Below, piece by piece: positions 1-9,012 of a stretch of DNA of 64,000 nucleotides. The stretch's first letter is position 1. Every line of letters starts with the position of its first letter. Location of the stretch: contig CAZPQK010000005.1 of assembly GCA_964588695.1 (NCBI GenBank), forward strand, positions 1-64,000. The letters run 5' to 3'. Under the pieces are notes generated by a model. That model was not told the DNA's origin. It saw only the letters and a list, made by a program, of their open reading frames with translations, and did not search any database. A program made the position numbers and the translations under genes. Source of the stretch: CAZPQK01 sp964588695. GTDB lineage: Bacteria > Krumholzibacteriota > Krumholzibacteriia > WVZY01 > JAKEHA01.

Positions 1-82
1 GCCGGAGTGGTTGAACGGGGCGGTCTCGAAAACCGTTGAGCGCGCAAGCGTTCCGGGGGTTCGAATCCCCCTCTCTCCGCCA
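1..82 (+). tRNA. tRNA-Ser(CGA), 5' end cut off by the window
   Basis: Class II tRNA with a long variable arm. The anticodon loop at about 28-36 reads tctcgaaaa, giving anticodon CGA (codon UCG). The T-arm is visible (gggggttcgaatccccc), followed by acceptor strand tctctcc at 72-78, discriminator G and an encoded CCA at 80-82. The first eight or nine bases, including the 5' acceptor strand (expected ggagaga), lie upstream of the window. Confidence 0.93.
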
Positions 83-106
83 TTTTTATTACCGACTCAT
101 TTGGGT

Positions 107-182
107 GGGGATGTAGCTCAGCTGGGAGAGCACTTCGTTCGCAACGAAGGGGTCGGCGGTTCGAGTCCGCTCATCTCCACCA
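107..182 (+). tRNA. tRNA-Ala(CGC)
   Basis: Complete cloverleaf. Acceptor ggggatg (107-113) pairs with catctcc (172-178) with one G-U pair, discriminator A179, encoded CCA 180-182. Anticodon stem cttcg/cgaag encloses loop ttcgcaa, anticodon CGC, reading Ala codon GCG. It lies 24 bases after tRNA-Ser and is probably co-transcribed with it. Confidence 0.93.
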
Positions 183-242
183 TGACGATTTTTTTTGCGG
201 CCGATGCGCCGCACGGCAGGCATCGAACGCGATGCGGCCGAC

Positions 243-276
243 AGGCTGTCATCGCAGGATGCAGCCTTTCCGTTTT
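243..276 (+). terminator. Hairpin between tRNA-Ala and SRP RNA, possible terminator
   Basis: aggctg (243-248) pairs with cagcct (262-267), and inside it catc pairs with gatg around a gcag loop, with one bulged T at 249. A T-containing stretch (ttccgtttt) follows, but it is not an uninterrupted U-run. A second small hairpin, gcatcg/cgatgc with loop aacg, sits just upstream at 220-235. The pair may end the tRNA transcript or be part of the promoter region of the SRP RNA. Confidence 0.35.
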
Positions 277-373
277 GGCCAGGTCCCACACAATGGCCAC
301 CCGCGAACCCCGTCAGGACCGGAAGGTAGCAGCGGTAAGTGGTACTGGGCATGTGCTGTGGGGTTACCTGGCC
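277..373 (+). ncRNA. ffs: 4.5S signal recognition particle RNA (small bacterial type)
   Basis: The conserved domain IV core is present around 313-336: gtcaggaccggaaggtagca, with the GGAA tetraloop and the asymmetric/symmetric loops that bind Ffh. The terminal helix is formed by ggccaggt (277-284) and acctggcc (366-373), giving an RNA of about 97 nt without an Alu domain. Its place immediately upstream of dnaX-ybaB-recR is the arrangement found in many bacteria. It works with Ffh and with FtsY, which is encoded at 44010. Confidence 0.9.
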
Positions 374-432
374 TTAAATGCTTCTAAGCGTTAAGATAGG
401 GACGACGACATTCTCTCACCAGTGGGGCTAAC

Positions 433-2163
433 ATGAGCTACGAAGTTCTCGCCCGGAAGTGGCGTCCCCAGACCTTCGACGATGTCGTGGGTCAAGATCA
501 CATTTCCAAGACGCTGCGCCGCGCCGCGGTTGCCGATCGTATTTCGCATGCGTACATGTTTTCGGGACCGCGCGGTTGCGGTAAAACCAGCACCGCAAGA
601 ATCCTGGCGCGCGTGATCAACTGTACGGATCCGCAAGAGGGAAATCCGTGCAACAAATGTGATTCCTGTATCGCCGTACTTAAGGGCAACAACCTCGACG
701 TGATGGAAATTGACGGCGCGTCACACACCGGAGTCGGTGAGGTTCGCGAGTTGCAAGAAGGCGTGGGGTACGCGCCCAGCCAGTACCAAAACAAGGTGTA
801 CATCATCGACGAAGTACACATGCTCTCGACGCATGCGTTTAACGCGTTGCTTAAGACGTTGGAAGAGCCACCTAGTCACGTGTACTTTATCTTCGCGACC
901 ACGGCCCCCAATAAGATTCCCGATACCATTAAGTCTCGTTGCCAGCGTCACCACTTCAAGCGGCTGGAGATTTCCGAAATCGCCGGTCAGCTCGGCGCGA
1001 TTTGCAAAGCCGAGAAGGTGAAGTTTGACGACGACGGGCTGCGGTTGCTCGCACGTAAAGCCGACGGGAGCATGCGCGACGGCACCAGTTTGTTGGATCA
1101 GTGCATTACGGCGTCGGACGGCAACGTCAATACCGAGTCGGTGCGCGACATTCTGGGGATCATCGACCAGGAGAAGGTTTTAAGTTTCATGCGTGCGCTT
1201 TCGGCGGGCGACCCGACTGCGCCGATAAGACTGCTCAACGAATGCATAAACGAAGGCCTTGATATCTTCGAGTTGTGCGCGGCCTTACTTGAAGGTTACC
1301 GCGACTTGATGCTGCTGGCGACACCCGGCGACCTGGCTGATTTGCTGTTTCGCTCGAAGGAAGAAATCGCCGATCTGAAAAAGTTGCTTGATCACTACGA
1401 ACTTGGCGATGTGGTCACCATTGTCGAACGTCTGTGTAACACAATTCCTCGTTTGCGCACCGCCGCCGATCCACGAGTGTTGCTGGAAAGTTTGCTGGTG
1501 GACTTGACGCTGCTCGACCGGCAGGTAGATGTACGCGAGTTGTTACAGCGAATGGAGTCGGGCGGAGGTTCTTTGCCGCCTGGAGGTGGGACTCGTCGCA
1601 AGAGCAGCACGTCGACAAAGGGAAGTGCGCAGTTGGGTGCGCAATCCGACGTGGCCCCGCGCACCAGCGCAAGCGAACGGTCGCACACGAATGCTGCCCC
1701 GCGCCGCCCCGGTGCTCAGAGCGCCGACGGTGAAGACGATGTGGCTGGTGTCGGCGAGGAAGAAACCTTGGATACCATGAAGATTGCGCAGCTTTGGGAC
1801 GGGTTCGTTAACTTTGTTCGCCAAAAGAAAGTATCGCTGGGCGTAAGCCTGATCTCGGGTAAAGTGCACGACTTTGACGGAACCAACCTGACCTTGAAGT
1901 TCCTAAAGAACGCTTCGCTACAACGCGAGCAGGTTGGGCACGAAACCAACGCCGAGTATCTGGCGGGCGCACTACGAAAATACTTTGGTAGGGACATTAA
2001 TTTAGTGTGCATTGCCGAAGGTGATTCGCCGCGCGACATTGCGCCGCCGCAACCCGATACCACCAAGGCCGAACGCATCCGCGGCGTTTCGGAAGAAAAA
2101 CGCCCCGTGGTTAAGAAGTTGATGGATGCTTTTGACGGCGAAATCATTCGCTACACCCCGTAG
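433..2163 (+). CDS. dnaX: DNA polymerase III subunit gamma/tau
   Basis: Clamp-loader ATPase of the replicative polymerase. The N-terminus begins with the family signature SYEVLARKWRPQTF, followed by Walker A GPRGCGKT (about residues 45-52), the four-cysteine zinc module (C64, C73, C76, C79), the Walker B variant DEVH (about 126-129) and the sensor SRC motif (IKSRCQRH). Domain III follows, then a low-complexity Ser/Gly/Pro linker (about 375-430) and a tau-like C-terminal domain. At 576 residues it is a normal tau-length protein. I see no A6G-type slippery site in the linker, so a separate gamma product by frameshifting is not supported. It heads the dnaX-ybaB-recR operon. Confidence 0.97.
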   Translation: MSYEVLARKWRPQTFDDVVGQDHISKTLRRAAVADRISHAYMFSGPRGCGKTSTARILARVINCTDPQEGNPCNKCDSCIAVLKGNNLDVMEIDGASHTGVGEVRELQEGVGYAPSQYQNKVYIIDEVHMLSTHAFNALLKTLEEPPSHVYFIFATTAPNKIPDTIKSRCQRHHFKRLEISEIAGQLGAICKAEKVKFDDDGLRLLARKADGSMRDGTSLLDQCITASDGNVNTESVRDILGIIDQEKVLSFMRALSAGDPTAPIRLLNECINEGLDIFELCAALLEGYRDLMLLATPGDLADLLFRSKEEIADLKKLLDHYELGDVVTIVERLCNTIPRLRTAADPRVLLESLLVDLTLLDRQVDVRELLQRMESGGGSLPPGGGTRRKSSTSTKGSAQLGAQSDVAPRTSASERSHTNAAPRRPGAQSADGEDDVAGVGEEETLDTMKIAQLWDGFVNFVRQKKVSLGVSLISGKVHDFDGTNLTLKFLKNASLQREQVGHETNAEYLAGALRKYFGRDINLVCIAEGDSPRDIAPPQPDTTKAERIRGVSEEKRPVVKKLMDAFDGEIIRYTP

Positions 2164-2172
2164 GAGTAGATC

Positions 2173-2481
2173 ATGAACATAAACAAAATGATGAAACAGG
2201 CGCAGCAGATGCAGGCCAAGATGGCCGAAGCGCAAGAAGCTTTGGGCAAAGAGGAGATCGAAGTTGCTAGCGGCGGCGGTATGGTGAAGGTGCGTATGAA
2301 CGGGCATCAAGAGGTGTTGGAAGTTTCGATCGACCAGGAAGTTTTCAACGACGGCGACAAAGAGATGCTTGAAGACCTCATCGTCGCCGCGCTCAGCGAA
2401 GCCCGTCAAAAGGTCAGCGACATGGCTCAGGATCACATGTCAAAAGTGACCGGTGGGATGAATATTCCGGGTCTGTTCTAA
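2173..2481 (+). CDS. ybaB: YbaB/EbfC family nucleoid-associated protein
   Basis: Small (102 aa) DNA-binding protein that forms homodimers and coats DNA. The sequence has the family layout: an N-terminal Met/Gln-rich helix (MNINKMMKQAQQMQ), a central beta-sheet segment (GGGMVKVRMNGHQEV), and a C-terminal helix containing a run of DxEMLEDLIVAA type. Its position between dnaX and recR is one of the best conserved bacterial gene orders and independently supports the call. The start has an AGGAG ribosome-binding site overlapping the dnaX stop (tag gag). Confidence 0.96.
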   Translation: MNINKMMKQAQQMQAKMAEAQEALGKEEIEVASGGGMVKVRMNGHQEVLEVSIDQEVFNDGDKEMLEDLIVAALSEARQKVSDMAQDHMSKVTGGMNIPGLF

Positions 2482-2486
2482 CCTCA

Positions 2487-3086
2487 ATGGATTACGGCTC
2501 CGAGACCCTCGAGGCGGTCATCAAATCCCTTTCGCGCCTGCCGGGAATTGGCCGCAAGACTGCCGAGCGGCTGGCGCTAAGTCTGCTCCGCGATACCAAC
2601 GACAGCGCCGTGCATCTGGGCGCCTTGCTTTCCCGCTTGCGCCAGACTGTGCGTTTCTGTTCGACCTGTGGCAGCATTACCGAAGCGGAACAGTGTGCAA
2701 TTTGCAAGGATCCTGGGCGCAACCAGACCCTTATTTGCGTCGTTGAGGAGCCACAGGACGTTCTTGTGCTGGAGAAAATGGGCCAGTTTCGCGGGCTCTA
2801 CCATGTGCTCCACGGAGTCCTCTCACCGCTCGATGGCGTAGGTCCCGAAGACCTGCGCCTTGATGGCCTGTTTCGGCGGGTCAAAGACCTCAAAATCACG
2901 GAAGTCATTGTCGCTACGAATCCTACCGTCGAAGGCGACACCACCGCGCTGTATATCGCAAAATCACTCGAAGTCGACGGATGCTCTGTCACGAGACTTG
3001 CTAGAGGGTTGCCAATGGGCGCGACCCTGGAGTTTGCGGACGATTCCACCCTCGCGCGTGCCCTGGAGAAGCGCGAGCAGCTCTAG
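2487..3086 (+). CDS. recR: Recombination mediator protein RecR
   Basis: Toroidal DNA-binding protein that with RecO (and RecF) loads RecA onto gapped DNA. The 199 aa sequence shows the N-terminal helix-hairpin-helix (SRLPGIGRKTAERLA, about residues 15-29), the C4 zinc finger (CSTCGS...CAIC, about 58-73) and a Toprim domain (VVEEPQDVLVLEKMGQFRGLYHVL region, then ATNPTVEGDTTALYI). Start is ATG five bases after ybaB. RecA is encoded 6 kb downstream in the same window. Confidence 0.97.
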   Translation: MDYGSETLEAVIKSLSRLPGIGRKTAERLALSLLRDTNDSAVHLGALLSRLRQTVRFCSTCGSITEAEQCAICKDPGRNQTLICVVEEPQDVLVLEKMGQFRGLYHVLHGVLSPLDGVGPEDLRLDGLFRRVKDLKITEVIVATNPTVEGDTTALYIAKSLEVDGCSVTRLARGLPMGATLEFADDSTLARALEKREQL

Positions 3087-3125
3087 CTCGTCCGTCCGCG
3101 AACCTGGTCTTAGTGGAGCATCTCG

Positions 3126-3623
3126 ATGGTAAAAACCGACTGGACGATATACGAAGAGGATTACTGGGCCATAAACAGTGTCCTCAAGGAGCTAATTGAG
3201 AACTCAAATTCTCAGAGCGTTCTCCTTATCGATAAAACTGGCCAGCTGATCGCGAGCGTTGGGCTTGAACCCGAGTTCGATCTGATGAGCTTTGCATCGC
3301 TATGCGCTGCCGACTTCGAAGCCAACGCTCAACTCGCCCAACTCATCGGCGAGAAAGACTTCTCCACCCTCTATCACCAAGGTTCCGACGAGAGTATGTA
3401 TCTCGCTCGGGTATCGCAGTCGATCATTCTGGTCGTGTTGTTTAACAAACGCACCACGCTAGGTTTGGTTCGTTTGCGTGTCAAGAAGGCGGTCGAGGGG
3501 CTCGAGACGATCCTGAATGGGTTATTCGACAAGCTGGAATACGAAAACGAAGATTTGAAAGAGTTCGACGCCGAGTTTACGGAAGAACTCAACAAGGAAA
3601 TTGACTCTCTCTTTCAGGATTAA
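3126..3623 (+). CDS. mglB: Roadblock/LC7 domain protein, MglB-like GTPase-activating protein
   Basis: 165 aa Roadblock/LC7 protein: one alpha-beta domain at about residues 10-125 (segments SQSVLLIDKTGQLIASVG and SIILVVLFNKRTTLGLVRL), followed by a strongly acidic C-terminal tail rich in Glu and Asp. In Myxococcus and Thermus, MglB is the GAP for the polarity GTPase MglA, and the acidic/helical tail is involved in that interaction. The adjacent mglA makes this assignment convincing. The gene sits 39 bases behind recR with a weak GGAG site, so it may be read from the dnaX operon. Confidence 0.88.
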   Translation: MVKTDWTIYEEDYWAINSVLKELIENSNSQSVLLIDKTGQLIASVGLEPEFDLMSFASLCAADFEANAQLAQLIGEKDFSTLYHQGSDESMYLARVSQSIILVVLFNKRTTLGLVRLRVKKAVEGLETILNGLFDKLEYENEDLKEFDAEFTEELNKEIDSLFQD

Positions 3624-3655
3624 CATCTAAATCGGGAAGGCACCGGAGATAGTTC

Positions 3656-4240
<585 letters not shown>

Positions 4241-4268
4241 ACCTGTTAGGGATTGCATAGTTTTGAAG

Positions 4269-4297
4269 GCGGGCTCGCGCAATCGCGGGCCCGTTTT
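4269..4297 (+). terminator. Intrinsic terminator after mglA
   Basis: cgggctcgcg (4270-4279) pairs with cgcgggcccg (4284-4293) around a four-base loop (caat), ten base pairs with one G-U, followed by tttt. It ends the dnaX-mglA transcription unit. Confidence 0.8.
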
Positions 4298-4308
4298 CTT
4301 GTGCGCGT

Positions 4309-4338
4309 TTGACCTGCGCCGCGGCGCATTGCTACACT
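4309..4338 (+). promoter_or_regulatory. Sigma70-type promoter placing the start site at the GTG of the next gene
   Basis: -35 TTGACC (4309-4314), 18-base spacer, -10 TACACT (4333-4338). Transcription would begin about 6-8 bases further on, at or next to the GTG start codon at 4344. No Shine-Dalgarno sequence precedes that codon, so the mRNA may be leaderless. Confidence 0.5.
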
Positions 4339-4343
4339 AGGGT

Positions 4344-5537
4344 GTGCCACTTCTCGTATTCTATGTAAAGCATGTCTCGATGCTGTCCAGCTGGATAGAC
4401 CCCATTGCCGAGCGCATCGCTGGGGCTGGTTACCGCATTGTGGTACTTCATACGACTTCGCTAAACTTGGATTCCGCGCCACCGGTTGACGTCGATCGCG
4501 ACTACGACATTGTTGAAATCAGCGGTTGGAACTTTGACGATCTGCACAGCTATTTGCAGTCAGCCTTGCCCGCCGCGGTTGTCATGTTTACGTTCCGCTC
4601 GCTCATCGATATCCTGTTGATTCGTGTGTGTCGCCAGCTGCGGATTCCATCGTTGTACGTGCAGCACGGCTTTTTTATTAACACCAAGTATGTAATGGCC
4701 AACAAGCGAGCGAGTGTTGCCCGTTATCGCCGTTACCTACGTTGGTACGGCAGGTTCTTGGCCAGGAACAAGCCGCCGGAGATGCTCAAAGAAGTTGCCA
4801 CGGCACTCCGGGCGGTCACCCGCGTCGACTATACCCACATGAGCTTTGATGCATCAATGTTCTTCGCCAAAGCGGGCTTCGATGATGCTGCGCAGTTTTT
4901 TGACTTTCCTCGAGATCGCGTGTTCTTTTCTGGGTATCCCATTGCGCCGACGCGCGAACGTTTACAGGAAATGCGATCGCGCCAGGTAAAAACAAAGCGA
5001 GCGGTCTACATTCATCAACCGTTTGTGCGCGATCGATTCACGCACTTGACCGCCGACGAAGAAATCGTCTACTTGCGTTCACTAGGGGCGGCTTGTCGGT
5101 CGGCAGGTTATGAGTTGGTGTTTCGACCACACCCGCGCGAGTCGGCCGAACACTATAGTCGCGAATTGCAGGGAGCAGATATCGAGGTGGATACGGCGCG
5201 GCCAACCACCGAGGCCATCGCCGATGCCAGCGTTGTTCTTGGACAGTTCAGCACGACGCTGTTTACCGCCATACTGCTGGAAAAACCGGTTGTTATTGTC
5301 GACTATCCGGGCCTTGCCGAAGACTACTATCGCCTTTTCGAGCCGGTGGCGACACGCGTGTCCGATGCCGCCGGGTTGCGCGCGGTGCTCGCGACGCCAG
5401 CCGCAGCGGCCTCCACGGGCGCGCTAGAAGGCTTTCGCGACCGCTTCGTAGGGTCGCAAAACAACTATCAACACCGGGCGGAAACTCTGCTAAGTATTGT
5501 CGAAAAGATGGTCGACAGTACTCTGACCCCGGCATGA
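4344..5537 (+). CDS. GT-B-fold transferase of the capsule/teichoic-acid type
   Basis: 397 aa, no signal peptide. The C-terminal half resembles CDP-glycerol glycerophosphotransferases, polysialyltransferase-like and capsule synthesis enzymes: YVQHG (about 105-109) in the first Rossmann domain, then FRPHPRE (about 255-261) and a donor-site segment with STTLFTAILLEKPVVIVDYP. These features suggest transfer of a sugar or sugar-phosphate from a nucleotide donor to a surface polymer; the substrate cannot be read from the sequence. The start is the GTG at 4344, directly under a predicted promoter and without a ribosome-binding site. Its stop overlaps the start of the next glycosyltransferase by four bases, so the two are translationally coupled. 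Confidence 0.65.
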   Translation: MPLLVFYVKHVSMLSSWIDPIAERIAGAGYRIVVLHTTSLNLDSAPPVDVDRDYDIVEISGWNFDDLHSYLQSALPAAVVMFTFRSLIDILLIRVCRQLRIPSLYVQHGFFINTKYVMANKRASVARYRRYLRWYGRFLARNKPPEMLKEVATALRAVTRVDYTHMSFDASMFFAKAGFDDAAQFFDFPRDRVFFSGYPIAPTRERLQEMRSRQVKTKRAVYIHQPFVRDRFTHLTADEEIVYLRSLGAACRSAGYELVFRPHPRESAEHYSRELQGADIEVDTARPTTEAIADASVVLGQFSTTLFTAILLEKPVVIVDYPGLAEDYYRLFEPVATRVSDAAGLRAVLATPAAAASTGALEGFRDRFVGSQNNYQHRAETLLSIVEKMVDSTLTPA

Positions 5538-6691
5538 TGGTTCCCGCCAAAGACGAATCCCCCAGAATTGCATTTATTGCCTCTTCGCTGCACTCCGGTG
5601 GTGCGGCCAACGTGGTTGCACCGACGCTGGCAGGCCTGCAGTTTGACCATGGCTTTAATGTGCACCTGTTTATGCTGCGCGAACAGGGTGAGCGCGCCAG
5701 ACAGTTGGCAGCCAAAGGAATGTCCGTGCAAAGTCACTGGGTTCGTTCGCGAGTCGATGCGTTGGGGTTTCGCAGCGCGTTTCGAGCGGTCAAGGCTTTC
5801 GCGCCAAGAGTCATTTGGTCGTTGGATCATCACAACGCTATTTTCCTGTCCGGGCTACTGGCCGACCAGGGGGTCGCGCCCTGGGCGATGTCGTCGCACA
5901 CAACACGCAGGGCTGGTGGCGCGCCGACGTTCAAATGGACCGATCGATACATGCTCCACCGGGCCGCGCGTGTGGTGGCGTTGACTCAAACCCATGCCCG
6001 GTTTCTGCACGAAAACGAAGCGATTCCCGCCGGGCGTCTTGGGGTAATCGCCAACGGTGTCGACGTGAATCGCTTTCGCCCACCGATAGCGTCAGAGCGG
6101 GATGCCGCGCGAGATCACTATGCCGTTCCCGACGGACACCGGGTGGTGGTGTTGCCCGCAGCGTTTCGCCCCGAGAAAGCGCACGATGTGGCGTTGCGCG
6201 CGCTTCAGCAATTAGCGCCGGAGGTCGAGCTGTGGCTATTGGGGGAGGGCCCGACGTTGGTGCCCACCGTCGAGTTGGCCGGCGCCTTGGGTATTGGCGA
6301 CAGGATTCGGTTTATGGGATGGGTCGATGACACCGTGCCCGTTTATCGCGCGGCTGACGTTATGATTCTGCCGTCTCGGCCTGCCGTGGAAACCCAACCG
6401 ATGGCTGTCTTGGAAGCCATGGCTGCGGGAGTGCCTGTTATTGCAACGCCGGTCGGGTCGGTGGCGGAAATGGTAAAGCCTGAGCAGACGGGCTGGCTGG
6501 TGCCGGTGGATGATGCTGGCGAGTTGGCCGCGACCATCGCACGCATTATCGGCCGAGACCGGCGAAACCAGAACGTCGATGAGGTCGTTGCCAGCGCCCG
6601 CGCGTTGGTGGAGGCGCGTTATACGATCCCGCAAATGGTCGCTGGTTACGCGCAACTTTTCGAACACTTGAGCAATAGTGATGTGAGATGA
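5534..6691 (+). CDS. Glycosyltransferase family 4 (GT-B)
   Basis: 385 aa retaining glycosyltransferase. The N-terminus has the family-4 acceptor-domain signature (FIASSLHSGGAANVV), and the C-terminal domain carries the donor-binding pattern: VVVLPAAFRPEKAHD, LWLLGEGP, then PSRPAVETQPMAVLEAMAAG with the EX7E-type glutamates, followed by GVPVIATPVG. It overlaps the preceding transferase (ATGATGG) and is itself overlapped by pgpA (ATGA), so it belongs to one translationally coupled unit. Likely adds one sugar to a lipid-linked or surface glycan; substrate unknown. Confidence 0.85.
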   Translation: MMVPAKDESPRIAFIASSLHSGGAANVVAPTLAGLQFDHGFNVHLFMLREQGERARQLAAKGMSVQSHWVRSRVDALGFRSAFRAVKAFAPRVIWSLDHHNAIFLSGLLADQGVAPWAMSSHTTRRAGGAPTFKWTDRYMLHRAARVVALTQTHARFLHENEAIPAGRLGVIANGVDVNRFRPPIASERDAARDHYAVPDGHRVVVLPAAFRPEKAHDVALRALQQLAPEVELWLLGEGPTLVPTVELAGALGIGDRIRFMGWVDDTVPVYRAADVMILPSRPAVETQPMAVLEAMAAGVPVIATPVGSVAEMVKPEQTGWLVPVDDAGELAATIARIIGRDRRNQNVDEVVASARALVEARYTIPQMVAGYAQLFEHLSNSDVR

Positions 6692-7155
6692 AAAAAGTAA
6701 ACGAGTTTATAGGCACGTTCATGTATACCGGGCTGTTTCCCATCGCACCGGCGACGTTCGCTTCGTTAGTGTTCGCCGCGATATATTGGTTCGTTCCCGG
6801 TGGCGAATGGTTGTGCAAATGGCCGGTGGTTCTGGTGACGGCGATCGTCTCGGTGCCGGTGTCAACCGCGATGGAAAAAGATCACGGTCCCGACCCTTCG
6901 CGCGTGGTAATTGACGAGGTGCTGGGGATGCAGATTGTCCTGGGGGCCGCCGCGCCGACGCTATGGGGCGTGCTGGCGGCGTTTTTTGTGTTTCGCGTGT
7001 TCGACATTCTAAAACCGTGGCCCGCAGGCCGCATGCAGAAACTACCGCGCGGGTGGGGGGTTGTGCTGGACGATGTGGTGGCAGGAATTCAATCGCGCAT
7101 TGTTATGCTCGCGGCGACCTATTGGCTCCCACAACTGGGGACCTTCGCTTGGTAA
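6688..7155 (+). CDS. pgpA: Phosphatidylglycerophosphatase A
   Basis: Dephosphorylates phosphatidylglycerophosphate to phosphatidylglycerol in the inner membrane. The 155 aa sequence has the PgpA hallmarks: GLFPIAPATFASLVF near the N-terminus, the acidic motif DHGPDPSRVVIDEVLGMQI (about residues 69-87) and FRVFDILKPWPAG followed by GVVLDDVVAGI, with membrane segments between them. The ATG overlaps the preceding stop codon. The pgpA-cinA pairing is common in bacteria and supports both assignments. Confidence 0.93.
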   Translation: MKKVNEFIGTFMYTGLFPIAPATFASLVFAAIYWFVPGGEWLCKWPVVLVTAIVSVPVSTAMEKDHGPDPSRVVIDEVLGMQIVLGAAAPTLWGVLAAFFVFRVFDILKPWPAGRMQKLPRGWGVVLDDVVAGIQSRIVMLAATYWLPQLGTFAW

Positions 7156-8450
7156 ACCGGCACGACGCATCGCTTGTGCTGGTGGGCGACGAACTGCTTA
7201 AGGGCGAGCGCTCCGACAAGCACCTTGCGTTTCTGGCGAGGGCCCTAAGGTCGGTTGGCGTTCGATTGGGTCAATGTGTAGTTGTGGGGGATCGCATTGA
7301 TGAAATGACCCAAGCTCTGCGCGGTGCGTGCGATCACAGCGACGTAGTAATTGTCACCGGCGGCCTGGGTCCAACTCCCGACGATCTCACCCGGCATGCA
7401 GTGGCACGACTCTCTGGTTTGGAGTTGGAGTGGCACCAGCCCAGCTGGGATGCGATCGTTAAGTTCTTCGAACGTTACAATCGAACGCCCACCGATCGCA
7501 ATCGACAGCAAGTCGAGTTTCCCGCTGGCGCTACGGTAATCCCCAATGCGTATGGAACGGCTCCCGGGTTCTACCTTACGGTCGGAGACACACTGGTGGT
7601 AGTGCTGCCAGGACCGCCACGTGAGTTGCAGCCCATGGCGAACGAGTTTGTATTACCGCTAATTGCTCAACGCTTTGGCCGCCCGCCGGTGCGCGTCGAA
7701 ACGTTCCGGACGGTCGGGGTTGGGGAGTCTCAGCTCTTCGAACAACTCGGTGACCGGTTGTCGCGTTTTCAAGCCTACGTGTTGTCGTCGCTGCCCTCCG
7801 GGACTGGCGTAGATTTGATACTGACACAAGCACGACCCGACGCGCCCGCCGACCAATTGGATGACGAAGCGCTGCACATGAACGACATGCTGCGCGCAGA
7901 GATCGGTAGTAAGTATTACGAACACGGCGAACGCAGCCTGGCCAACGTGGTGCACGACGAGCTGGTTGCTGGCGGTTACACGTTGGCGATTGCCGAGTCA
8001 TTGACCGGCGGGCGGATCGCCGACGAGTTGATCGCGTTTCCGGGGAGCAGCAAGTATTTGCTCGCCGATGTCGTAGCCTACTCTAATGAGTGTAAAGTTG
8101 ATCTGCTAGAAGTTGATCCCGACGTGATCGATCGGTTTGGAGCGGTTAGCGAAGAAGCCTGTCGGGCGATGGCGACCGGCGCGCGCGAATGCGTGGGCCG
8201 ACGAGGACAGCATCCGCCGATTCGCCGCGACACCGATCAGTCAGCCACCTTTGGACTTGCGACCACTGGTATCGCCGGCCCCGATGGCGGCAGCGACGAA
8301 AAACCGGTAGGTCTGGCCTTTATCGGTCTTTGTTGGCACGGCGGCGACGAGATTAAACGCGTCAGGTATGCGGGTAAGCGTCAGGACGTTCGCGCTCGCT
8401 GCGCGCAAGGTGCGCTTTGGTTGCTTCACGATCGACTCTCAAAAGATTGA
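7149..8450 (+). CDS. cinA: CinA family nicotinamide-nucleotide amidohydrolase
   Basis: Deamidates nicotinamide mononucleotide and recycles pyridine nucleotides; two-domain protein of 433 aa. The N-terminal MoaB/Mog-like domain (COG1058) shows VLVGDELLKGERSD and VTGGLGPTPDDLT, and the C-terminal CinA domain shows IAESLTGGRIADELI and ATTGIAGPDGGSDEKPVGLA. The reading frame is open upstream, but homologues start at the VLVGDELL strand; TTG at 7149 is the best start, with GGGGA eight bases upstream and an overlap with the pgpA stop. An insertion of about 15 residues (GRRGQHPPIRRDTDQ) precedes the last conserved motif. The cinA-thpR-recA order is widespread. Confidence 0.93.
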   Translation: MVNRHDASLVLVGDELLKGERSDKHLAFLARALRSVGVRLGQCVVVGDRIDEMTQALRGACDHSDVVIVTGGLGPTPDDLTRHAVARLSGLELEWHQPSWDAIVKFFERYNRTPTDRNRQQVEFPAGATVIPNAYGTAPGFYLTVGDTLVVVLPGPPRELQPMANEFVLPLIAQRFGRPPVRVETFRTVGVGESQLFEQLGDRLSRFQAYVLSSLPSGTGVDLILTQARPDAPADQLDDEALHMNDMLRAEIGSKYYEHGERSLANVVHDELVAGGYTLAIAESLTGGRIADELIAFPGSSKYLLADVVAYSNECKVDLLEVDPDVIDRFGAVSEEACRAMATGARECVGRRGQHPPIRRDTDQSATFGLATTGIAGPDGGSDEKPVGLAFIGLCWHGGDEIKRVRYAGKRQDVRARCAQGALWLLHDRLSKD

Positions 8451-8451
8451 C

Positions 8452-9012
8452 ATGCGTCTGTTTGTCGGATTGCCACTAACCGACGACGCACATCGTGGTC
8501 TCAACGAAGCGGTGCGAACGTTTCCCGTTCCCAGCCCGTCGTGGCGATGGACCACACCACCACAGTGGCACATCACGCTAAAGTTTATCGGCGATCAGGA
8601 ACCCTCCGTGATTCCACATCTAACGGCCGCTCTTGCCAATGCGGCGGGGCAAGCACGCCCGGTTCAATTGCAACTGACCGGGTTCGGGGGTTTTCCGCGG
8701 CTGGAAAAGCCACGCGTGGTGTTTGCGCAGGTTGGTGGGGAGACGACGGCGCTTGCGAATCTGGCTCGTGAAGTCGACCGGGTAGTGTGCGATTCGATCG
8801 GCCTTGAGTGCGAACGCCGTCCTTTTCGCCCGCACGTCACGCTGGCCCGAATCAAGTCGACCATTTCGCCACGCGAGGCCGCTGTGTTACGGGCTTGGAA
8901 ACTGCCAAAACCTGTCTCGTTCTCGATCGACAGTTTTACACTTTGGGAGAGCCGCTTGACGCCCCAAGGGGCTGTCTACAAAGCAGTTAAACAGTTTGCC
9001 ATGATTTCTTAG
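8452..9012 (+). CDS. thpR: RNA 2',3'-cyclic phosphodiesterase (2'-5' RNA ligase family)
   Basis: 186 aa member of the 2H phosphoesterase family. Both catalytic HxTx motifs are present: HITLKFIGD (about residues 41-49) and HVTLARIK (about 124-131). ATG at 8452 begins one base after the cinA stop and gives the conserved start MRLFVGLPL. It acts on RNA with 2',3'-cyclic phosphate ends in vitro; the cellular role is unclear in the family. Confidence 0.93.
   Translation: MRLFVGLPLTDDAHRGLNEAVRTFPVPSPSWRWTTPPQWHITLKFIGDQEPSVIPHLTAALANAAGQARPVQLQLTGFGGFPRLEKPRVVFAQVGGETTALANLAREVDRVVCDSIGLECERRPFRPHVTLARIKSTISPREAAVLRAWKLPKPVSFSIDSFTLWESRLTPQGAVYKAVKQFAMIS

Noticed and set aside
433..2163. Programmed frameshift in dnaX producing gamma
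   Set aside because: No A6G-like slippery heptamer with downstream stem was found in the linker region; the frame is continuous to the end.
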